From JASHVB01 sp049522565 (GTDB lineage Bacteria > Pseudomonadota > Alphaproteobacteria > Acetobacterales > Acetobacteraceae): DNA of 38,899 nucleotides. Made by a program: the position numbers and the translations under genes. The stretch is from the NCBI GenBank assembly GCA_049522565.1, contig JBEKNT010000014.1:1-38899 (forward strand), read 5' to 3'. Below the pieces are notes generated by a model. That model made no database searches, was not told where the DNA came from, and saw nothing but the letters and a program-made list of their open reading frames with translations. The first letter of the stretch is position 1, and each line of letters opens with the position of its first letter. This document shows positions 33,172-38,899 of the stretch, one piece after another.

Positions 33172-33361
33172 TCCGCCGGCGGCGCCTTCGCTGAGGCGGC
33201 CACCTTAGCTTGGTTGTCGGGGGTCTGGAACAGCGCGCAGCGGATCGCCAGGCGATAACGGCGATGCGTTGCGGTATAGCAAGATCTCAACACGGACGTC
33301 ACCGCGTTAAAAGTCGTGCTCGCAACAGGCAGGATCACCCGGGGCTGGCAGCACCAAGCCG

Positions 33362-34981
33362 CTATGCCCCGCTCCTCAAGCGAAACCGCTGGATTTTCCC
33401 GGTCTGCGTCTTCGGCAGGGCATCGGTGAACATCACCGATCGCGGATACTTATACGGCGCGATCGTCGCCTTGACATGGTTCTGCAGCCGCAGCCGCGTT
33501 GCGTCGTCGGGCGCTACTCCGCCAGCCAGCACGACATGCGCCTGGACGATCTGGCCGCGTGCTTCGTCCGCCACGCCGATGACCGCGCATTCCTTCACCT
33601 CGGCGCACGACAGCAAAGCGGCTTCGACTTCCGGTCCGGCGATGTTGTAGCCGCTCGAGAGGATCATGTCGTCCGAACGCGCGGCGAAATGAAACCGTCC
33701 CGCCGCGTCCTGTACAAACGAATCGCCGGTCAGGTTCCAGCCATCCCGCACATAGTTTCGCTGGCGCGGATCGGCGAGATAGCGACAGCCGGTCGGCCCG
33801 CGCACCGCCAGGCAACCCACCGTGCCGCGCGGCACCTCGTGCATGGCGTCATCGACCACCCGCGCTGCATAGCCCGTCACCGGCTTTCCGGTGCTGCCCG
33901 GCGCCAGGTCATCGAGCCGGTTGGTGATGAAGATATGCAGCATCTCGGTCGCGCCGATCCCGTCCAGGATCGGTTTTCCCACCTTGCGTATCCACTCCTC
34001 GAACACCGGCGCCGGCAGCGTCTCGCCGGCCGACACCGCGATGCGCAGCGACGAGAGGTCCGCGCCCCGGTCCATCGCCTGCAACATGGCGCGATAGGCG
34101 GTCGGCGCGGTGAAGCTGATCGTCGCTTTGTAGGTCTGGATGATCTCCACCATGTTCGGCGGCGAGGCGTTCTCCAGCAGCGTTGCCGCCGCGCCGAAAC
34201 GCAACGGGAAGATCGCCAGCCCGCCGAGGCCGAAGGTGAACGCCAGCGGCGGCGAGCCGACGAACACGTCGTCCGGCGTCACGTGCAGCACTTCCTTCGC
34301 GTAGCCATCGGCGATGATCAGCAGGTCGCGATGAAAATGCATCGTGGCCTTCGGTTCGCCGGTCGTCCCCGACGTGAAGCCGAGCAAGGCCACGTCGTCC
34401 CGTCCGGTCGGCACCGCGGCGAACCGCACCGGTTTGCCCAGCGCCAGCCGGTCGAGTTCCGCGTCGTGGTTGGCGGTGCCGTCGAACCCGACGACCGTGT
34501 TCAGGAACGCGCTGTCCTTGGCGCAATGCACCAGGTCGTCCATCAGCCGCGTGTCGCACAGCGCCAGCGACACCTCCGCCTTGTCGACGATCTGCGTCAG
34601 TTCGCCGGAGCGCAGCATCGGCATGGTGTTGACCACCACGGCGCCCGCCTTGGTCGCCGCCAGCCAGCACGCCACCATGGCCGGATTGTTGGCGGAACGG
34701 ATCAGCACCCGGTTGCCCGGAATGACGCCGTAATCCTCCACCAGGGCGTGGGCGATGCGGTTGCTCCAGTCGGTCAGCTCCTTGTAGGTGCGCCGGCGGC
34801 CGTTGCCGATCAGCGCCGTATGGTCGCCGAACCCCTTGCCGACCATCGCGTCGGTGAGTTCCACGGCGGCGTTCAGGCGTTCCGGATAGTCGAAGCCGTC
34901 CAGCATCAGGTCCGGCCATTGCTCCGGAGGCGGCAGCCTGTCGCGGGCGAACGTATCGAGGTGGGCCGATGGTCCCAGCAT
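33362..34981 (-). CDS. acyl-CoA synthetase, benzoate/2-aminobenzoate-CoA ligase type
   Basis: A 539-residue AMP-forming ligase. The phosphate loop is GFTSGTTGEPKATMHFH (about 202-216). It also has IGATEMLHIFI in the adenylate site, DSFVQDAAGRFHFAARSDDMILSSGYNIAGPEVEAAL and the catalytic Lys529 in PKTQTGKIQRF. The N-terminus GPSAHLDTFARDRLPPPEQWPDL and DYPERLNAAVEL closely resembles 2-aminobenzoate- and benzoate-CoA ligases, so an aromatic acid is a likely substrate, perhaps anthranilate. The ATG at 34981 is preceded by GGAGGG; the Met 7 codons upstream is not needed. No ring-cleavage or epoxidase partner is in the window, so the pathway is open. Confidence 0.82.
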   Translation of the reverse strand: MLGPSAHLDTFARDRLPPPEQWPDLMLDGFDYPERLNAAVELTDAMVGKGFGDHTALIGNGRRRTYKELTDWSNRIAHALVEDYGVIPGNRVLIRSANNPAMVACWLAATKAGAVVVNTMPMLRSGELTQIVDKAEVSLALCDTRLMDDLVHCAKDSAFLNTVVGFDGTANHDAELDRLALGKPVRFAAVPTGRDDVALLGFTSGTTGEPKATMHFHRDLLIIADGYAKEVLHVTPDDVFVGSPPLAFTFGLGGLAIFPLRFGAAATLLENASPPNMVEIIQTYKATISFTAPTAYRAMLQAMDRGADLSSLRIAVSAGETLPAPVFEEWIRKVGKPILDGIGATEMLHIFITNRLDDLAPGSTGKPVTGYAARVVDDAMHEVPRGTVGCLAVRGPTGCRYLADPRQRNYVRDGWNLTGDSFVQDAAGRFHFAARSDDMILSSGYNIAGPEVEAALLSCAEVKECAVIGVADEARGQIVQAHVVLAGGVAPDDATRLRLQNHVKATIAPYKYPRSVMFTDALPKTQTGKIQRFRLRSGA

Positions 34982-35118
34982 GTCATCCCTCCGCGGGCGC
35001 ATGCGGCGCCGCCGATCACGCGCTCATTTTGCCCGGCGCGGCAAAGCGATCAACCGCGGCCGCCACGGGGGGATTGTGGGGAGATGGGTCGGACGGCTCC
35101 GCCGATCGACAGCGGGGA

Positions 35119-36249
35119 TTATGATTGCGTCACGCCCGCGAAACCGTATGCCCGGCGCCGCCGCATCAGCGCCAGGCCGCCCATTGCCATGCCCAGCATC
35201 GCGAGCGAGGTCGGTTCCGGCACCGGGTCATAGCCGAGCGCCTCCAGCATCAGGTATTCGGGCGATGACGCGGTTTCGTTCGCTTGCTGGTTGGGGCAGG
35301 TGAAAGCATCCTGCACGTAGTCGGGACAACCACTGGAGGAAAGGAAGTCGCCGAAATCCCCGCCGGAAGCCTGATTGAACCCGACGATGGCGGTCACGCC
35401 GCCATTGACTGAGAAATACGCGGTCGGGGTGGTGGATGACGTGCAGAGGGCGCTCGGCGTCGCCGCGGCGGTGCAGAAGCTGGGCGTATGCGGAGCGCTG
35501 TAGCGGTAGAGATCCAGCGGGCCGTCGAATAGCGTCAGGGGATGATAGATGTTGTTCAGGCCATAAGTCGCGATGGCATTCAGCGTCGAACCCGCGCCGC
35601 CGCCGCCGAGGACCTCATCGGTCTCATGTTCCACGATTCGGATTGCGTCATAGTACCCCGAGGCAACCGGGCGCGTGTAGTCGATCGGCTGGTTGCTGCT
35701 CAGGGTGATGACGCCGTCATAGAGACCGAGCCCGGCGCCGGCGCCGTTACAGCTCGTGATGACGACACCCGTGCTGTTGTAGCATGGCGTGACGGATGCG
35801 TCTCCCAGCCCGACCCGGAGCAGAGCGGTGGAGGCTGCAATGTCCCGCGACCCGTTTGCGTCGTTGCCGTATCCCAGATTGGCAACCGCCGTGGCCAGCG
35901 TGGTGTTGGCGGGGTTGGCCGTTGCATCGGTCTTCAGCAGAGCGATGTAGCTGCTGTAGGTCTCGGTATCCTCCACGGTGCTGCTATCGCTCAGGACACC
36001 CGAAGCGGTCGGCGCGGTGGTGAACAGGATGCTCACCGTGCCGGGGTTGCTGTACAGGCTGGCAATGGCATCCACCGCGGTATCGATGGCGGTTTCGATC
36101 GTGGCAGCGTTCGGGGCACTGGTAATCGAGGCTTCGAAGCCCGCGTCGATGACCAACGCATGCGCCTGCGTCACCGCCAGAAGCACGATACAGGCGATGC
36201 CTGACGCCTTGGCAAACTGGCTCACAAAGTGACACTTACGCCGCATCAT
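35119..36249 (-). CDS. PEP-CTERM sorted metalloprotease-like protein (NF038122 type)
   Basis: A 376-residue exported protein. The signal peptide is FAKASGIACIVLLAVTQAHA (about 12-31). A zinc-metalloprotease-like helix reads IRIVEHETDEVLGGGG (His208, Glu209; the HExDEVLG form seen in a family annotated as NF038122, not the usual HExxH). Two Cys pairs lie in the catalytic domain. It ends in a PEP-CTERM sorting signal: VPEPTS (343-348), a hydrophobic stretch, then RRRRAY. Such signals are processed by an exosortase/archaeosortase, which should be encoded elsewhere. The start has GAGGAG 8 bases upstream. Predicted surface or extracellular protein. Confidence 0.83.
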   Translation of the reverse strand: MMRRKCHFVSQFAKASGIACIVLLAVTQAHALVIDAGFEASITSAPNAATIETAIDTAVDAIASLYSNPGTVSILFTTAPTASGVLSDSSTVEDTETYSSYIALLKTDATANPANTTLATAVANLGYGNDANGSRDIAASTALLRVGLGDASVTPCYNSTGVVITSCNGAGAGLGLYDGVITLSSNQPIDYTRPVASGYYDAIRIVEHETDEVLGGGGAGSTLNAIATYGLNNIYHPLTLFDGPLDLYRYSAPHTPSFCTAAATPSALCTSSTTPTAYFSVNGGVTAIVGFNQASGGDFGDFLSSSGCPDYVQDAFTCPNQQANETASSPEYLMLEALGYDPVPEPTSLAMLGMAMGGLALMRRRRAYGFAGVTQS

Positions 36250-36561
36250 TCCCGATACTCCTCACGCAGGCGTGATATTGACACATCGCGGCGACAGCAG
36301 AAAGTCGTTATTTCAACGTTAATTACAACTATAACGTGAATACTGGCTGCTGATCTGCTACTTGCAGGAACGGCTTCGGCCTGTCTCCTGCACGGCTACC
36401 AAAGCCTGGCTCGGCCCACCGGCTCCCATGTCCTTATCCGTCGCTTTGCGCTGATCCCGGGGCCGAGCAACGCCGGGTCGTATCGACCGCTATTGCGGTG
36501 AAAGGCAACCCGTGCGCGCGATCGGGCTGGTCCGATCGGCCGATGCGTGCCAGGGAGGCGC
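36250..36561. promoter_or_regulatory. divergent intergenic region with an AT-rich inverted repeat
   Basis: 312 bp between the minus-strand metalloprotease and lpxB. An AT-rich patch, unusual for this window, lies at 36300-36345 and contains the inverted pair ACGTTA (36316-36321) / TAACGT (36332-36337). It is a candidate promoter/operator for the metalloprotease gene. GGGAGG at 36553-36558 is the lpxB ribosome-binding site. Confidence 0.5.
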
Positions 36562-37764
36562 ATGCCCCTGATCTACCTCATCGCCGGCGAGGCCAGCGGC
36601 GACGCCATCGGCGCCCGCCTGATGCGCGCCATCGCCGCGCGCCGGCCCGACACGGACTTCGCCGGTATCGGCGGCGAGGCCATGGCAGCCCAGGGCCTCG
36701 CCAGCCTGTTCCCGATGCGCGACCTCGCCCTGATGGGCTTGCTCGAGATCATCCCGCGCCTGCGCATGCTCAGGGCCCGGCTGAACCAGGCGACCGCGGA
36801 CATCGCCACGCGGCGCCCCGTCGTCGTGGTGACGATCGACTCGCCCGGCTTCACCCTGCGGGTGCTCCGCGCCGTCGTCCCGCTCGGCATTCCCCGCGTC
36901 CACTACGTCGCGCCGCAAGCCTGGGCGTGGCGCGAAGGCCGGGTGAAGCACTACCCCGGCCTGTGGGACCGGTTGCTCTGTCTGCTGCCGTTCGAGCCGG
37001 CGTTCTTCGCCCGCCACAACCTGCCGGCGACCTTCGTCGGCCATCCGGTGCTGGAGAGCGGCGCCGATACCGGCGACGCCGCCGGCTTCCGCGCCCGCCA
37101 CGCCATCGCCCCCGATACACGCATCCTCACCATGATGCCCGGCAGCCGTCGCACCGAGGTTTCCCGATTGCTCCCCATCCTCGGTGCCACCTTGCAGCGC
37201 GTCGCGGCGCTCGTCCCGCACCTGCAACCGGTGGTGCCGATCGCCGCGCCCGTCGCCGAGGCGGTCCGCCGGGGCACCGCCGCCTGGCCGATCCCGCCGA
37301 TCCTGGTCACCGATACGGCAGAAAAACACGACGCTTTCGCCGCTTCCGCCGCCGCGCTGACCAAGTCGGGCACCGCTACTCTGGAGCTGGCGCTCGCCGG
37401 CGTGCCGATGCTGGTCGGCTACCGCGTCAACCCGCTCACCGCCGCCATCGCGCATTACCTGGTCACCGTGCGCTACGCGTCGCTGCTGAACCTGCTGGCC
37501 GGGCGCGAGATCGTCCCCGAGATGATCCAGCAGGCCTGCACGCCGGCCCGCCTCGCCGCCACGCTGACCCGTCTGTTGACCGACCCCGCGACGGCGGCGG
37601 CACAACGCGCTGCCTGCCGCGCGGTGCTGGAACAGCTTCGTCCGCCGCACGGCTTGCCCTCGGAAGCCGCCGCGAACGCGGTGCTCGAACTGCTGGACCA
37701 GGCCGCGCGCGGGGCCTATGTGCAGCCGGCGATCCCCCCTCGCGCCGCAGGAGCGCCGCCATGA
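36562..37764 (+). CDS. lpxB: lipid-A-disaccharide synthase
   Basis: A 400-residue GT19 enzyme that joins UDP-diacylglucosamine and lipid X to form the lipid A disaccharide on the inner face of the inner membrane. Motifs: LIAGEASGDAIGARLM, GIGGEAM, VDSPGFTLR-type TIDSPGFTLR, HYVAPQAWAWREGRV, FVGHPVLE, MPGSRRTEV, TKSGTATLELAL and NLLAGREIVPE. The ATG at 36562 follows GGGAGG; five in-frame codons upstream are dropped. Its stop overlaps the hemB start (ATGA at 37761-37764). The 751-residue frame spanning 36498-38753 is hemB read back through lpxB and is not a fusion. Confidence 0.94.
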   Translation: MPLIYLIAGEASGDAIGARLMRAIAARRPDTDFAGIGGEAMAAQGLASLFPMRDLALMGLLEIIPRLRMLRARLNQATADIATRRPVVVVTIDSPGFTLRVLRAVVPLGIPRVHYVAPQAWAWREGRVKHYPGLWDRLLCLLPFEPAFFARHNLPATFVGHPVLESGADTGDAAGFRARHAIAPDTRILTMMPGSRRTEVSRLLPILGATLQRVAALVPHLQPVVPIAAPVAEAVRRGTAAWPIPPILVTDTAEKHDAFAASAAALTKSGTATLELALAGVPMLVGYRVNPLTAAIAHYLVTVRYASLLNLLAGREIVPEMIQQACTPARLAATLTRLLTDPATAAAQRAACRAVLEQLRPPHGLPSEAAANAVLELLDQAARGAYVQPAIPPRAAGAPP

Positions 37765-38753
37765 GCGTCGGCCAATTCCCCACCACCCGCATGCGCCGCA
37801 ACCGCTACGACGCCTGGACCCGCCGGCTGGTGGCGGAGAACGCGCTGTCGGTGGATGACCTGATCTGGCCGGTGTTCATCATCGAGGGCCGCGGCACCAC
37901 CACCGACGTCGCCTCGATGCCCGGCGTGCAGCGGGTCACCCTCGATCGCCTGGCGCGCCACGTCGAGCCGGCGCTGCAATACGGCATCCCCGCCGTCGCG
38001 CTGTTCCCCGCCACGCCGCCGGAGAAGAAGGACGCCGAAGGCACCGAGGCCACCAATCCGGAAAACCTCATGTGCGAGGCGGCCCGGCTGCTGAAGCGCG
38101 AGTTCCCCGAACTGGGCCTGGTCGGCGACGTGGCGTTGGACCCTTATACCGACCACGGCCATGACGGCGTGATCCGCAACGGCTACGTGGCCAACGACGA
38201 CTCCCTCCGCGTGCTGACCCGCCAGGCGGTGAACCAGGCCGAGGCCGGCATCGACGTGATCGCTCCCTCGGACATGATGGACGGCCGCGTCGGCGCCATC
38301 CGCGGCGCGCTGGACGAGGCCGGGCTGATCCACACCCGCATCATGAGCTACGCGGCGAAGTACGCCTCGGCGTTCTACGGCCCGTTCCGCGATGCGGTCG
38401 GCTCGGGCGGCGCGCTGAAGGGCGACAAGAAGACCTACCAGATGGACCCGGCCAATGCCGATGAGGCGCTGCGCGAGGTCGCGCTCGACATTGCCGAAGG
38501 CGCCGACATGGTGATGGTGAAGCCGGGCTTGCCCTACCTGGACATCGTGCGGCGCGTGAAGGACCGCTTCGGCGTGCCGACTTTCGCCTATCAGGTGTCG
38601 GGCGAATACGCGATGGTCATGGCCGCGGTGCAGAACGGCTGGCTGGAGCACCACCGCGCGATGATGGAGACGTTGATGGCGTTCAAGCGGGCCGGGTGCA
38701 ACGGTGTGCTGACCTACTTCGCCCCTGAGGCCGCCAAGCTGCTGCGGCGCTGA
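37761..38753 (+). CDS. hemB: delta-aminolevulinic acid dehydratase (porphobilinogen synthase)
   Basis: A 330-residue TIM-barrel enzyme that condenses two aminolevulinate molecules to porphobilinogen. The two active-site lysines are Lys200 (SYAAKYASAFYGPFRDA) and Lys254 (VMVKPGLPYLDIV, the Schiff base). The metal loop DVALDPYTDHGHDG has Ala125, Asp127 and Asp135 where zinc enzymes have three cysteines, so this is the Mg-dependent class usual in alphaproteobacteria and pseudomonads. The ATG overlaps the lpxB stop by four bases, with GCAGGAG upstream, so the pair is translationally coupled. It is followed by a nested-hairpin repeat. Confidence 0.95.
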   Translation: MSVGQFPTTRMRRNRYDAWTRRLVAENALSVDDLIWPVFIIEGRGTTTDVASMPGVQRVTLDRLARHVEPALQYGIPAVALFPATPPEKKDAEGTEATNPENLMCEAARLLKREFPELGLVGDVALDPYTDHGHDGVIRNGYVANDDSLRVLTRQAVNQAEAGIDVIAPSDMMDGRVGAIRGALDEAGLIHTRIMSYAAKYASAFYGPFRDAVGSGGALKGDKKTYQMDPANADEALREVALDIAEGADMVMVKPGLPYLDIVRRVKDRFGVPTFAYQVSGEYAMVMAAVQNGWLEHHRAMMETLMAFKRAGCNGVLTYFAPEAAKLLRR

Positions 38754-38771
38754 CTGGACGCAAGGAAGATC

Positions 38772-38840
38772 AGGGCTCTGCCCTGAAACCCGCCCGGGGG
38801 CTTTGCCCCCGGGACCCCCAGCAAAGGCGCAGCCTTTGCA
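38772..38840. repeat. nested-hairpin repeat after hemB
   Basis: Three successive hairpins: AGGGCTCTGCCCT, CCCGGGGGC-TTT-GCCCCCGGG, and GCAAAGGC-GCA-GCCTTTGC. This order and sequence are typical of a repeat widespread in alphaproteobacterial intergenic regions. It lies just downstream of the hemB stop and could act as a terminator. Confidence 0.75.
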
Positions 38841-38876
38841 ATCCATCCGGTGGAGAGGTTGGAGGGGGAGGAGGCC

Positions 38877-38899
38877 ATGTGCCGCGGCTGTCGTTCCGA
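38877..38899 (+). CDS. possible start of a gene cut by the window edge
   Basis: GGAGGGGGAGGAGG precedes an ATG at 38877, which opens seven codons (MCRGCRS) before the window ends. The purine-rich site is strong, but nothing can be said about the product. Confidence 0.2.

Noticed and set aside
33476..35233. A 585-residue plus-strand frame over the CoA ligase
   Set aside because: His/Arg/Gln-rich shadow of a gene with clear ligase motifs on the other strand.
36498..38753. A 751-residue frame that seems to fuse an Arg/Pro-rich protein to HemB
   Set aside because: Its first two thirds are lpxB read in another frame; lpxB has all its motifs and hemB has its own start overlapping the lpxB stop.

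Overview
The window is high-GC DNA from an alphaproteobacterium, most likely an acetic-acid-bacterium relative (Acetobacteraceae, Rhodospirillales). This placement is an inference. It rests on the trpG-trpD-trpC-moaC order, an alphaproteobacterial low-complexity TIGR02302/DUF4175 protein next to lysA, a Mg-type HemB, and several families of GC-rich palindromic intergenic repeats of the kind common in alphaproteobacteria. No rRNA, tRNA, CRISPR array or complete insertion sequence was recognised.

Layout. 1-1172: a decayed leucine-rich-repeat remnant and a pRiA4b ORF-3-like gene. 1208-4353: trpG, trpD, trpC and moaC, in which a palindromic repeat forms the end of trpC and appears to supply the ribosome-binding site of moaC. 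4369-4620: three 84-bp tandem repeats with a strong hairpin, followed by about 520 bp without a gene. 5140-6621: a FAD-dependent oxidoreductase. 6787-9778 (minus): two multi-pass membrane proteins resembling GT-C glycosyltransferases. 10072-14045 (minus): lysA translationally coupled to a large TIGR02302-type membrane protein. 14135-15504: a vapBC module between two copies of a ~60-bp upstream element, the second copy preceding a small secreted protein. 15917-17318: a gamma-carbonic anhydrase-like protein and a secreted single-HKD phospholipase D-like protein. 17510-18312 (minus): a DUF1778/GNAT toxin-antitoxin pair. 18437-22351 (minus): a TonB-dependent receptor and an MmgE/PrpD protein, separated by a 128-bp near-perfect palindrome. 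22792-24075: an MFS carboxylate-type transporter. 24337-27075: a 45-residue membrane peptide and a two-gene unit of unknown function. 27247-29772 (minus): a Pat-type protein acetyltransferase. 30313-33171: an HSL-family esterase, a DUF29 protein and an atypical Nramp-family transporter. 33362-36249 (minus): a benzoate/2-aminobenzoate-type CoA ligase and a PEP-CTERM metalloprotease-like protein. 36562-38753: lpxB and hemB, coupled by a 4-nt overlap.

The core metabolic genes (tryptophan, lysine, molybdopterin, lipid A, haem) are interleaved with accessory cargo (two toxin-antitoxin pairs, transporters, secreted proteins). Junctions between these units are often marked by palindromic repeats. 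I see no single coherent new defence or biosynthetic system. The most promising unexplained items are the paired upstream elements around vapBC, the candidate palindromic operators of both toxin-antitoxin modules, the repeat-derived trpC tail/moaC leader, the 84-bp hairpin repeats, and the uncharacterised gene pair at 24789-27075.
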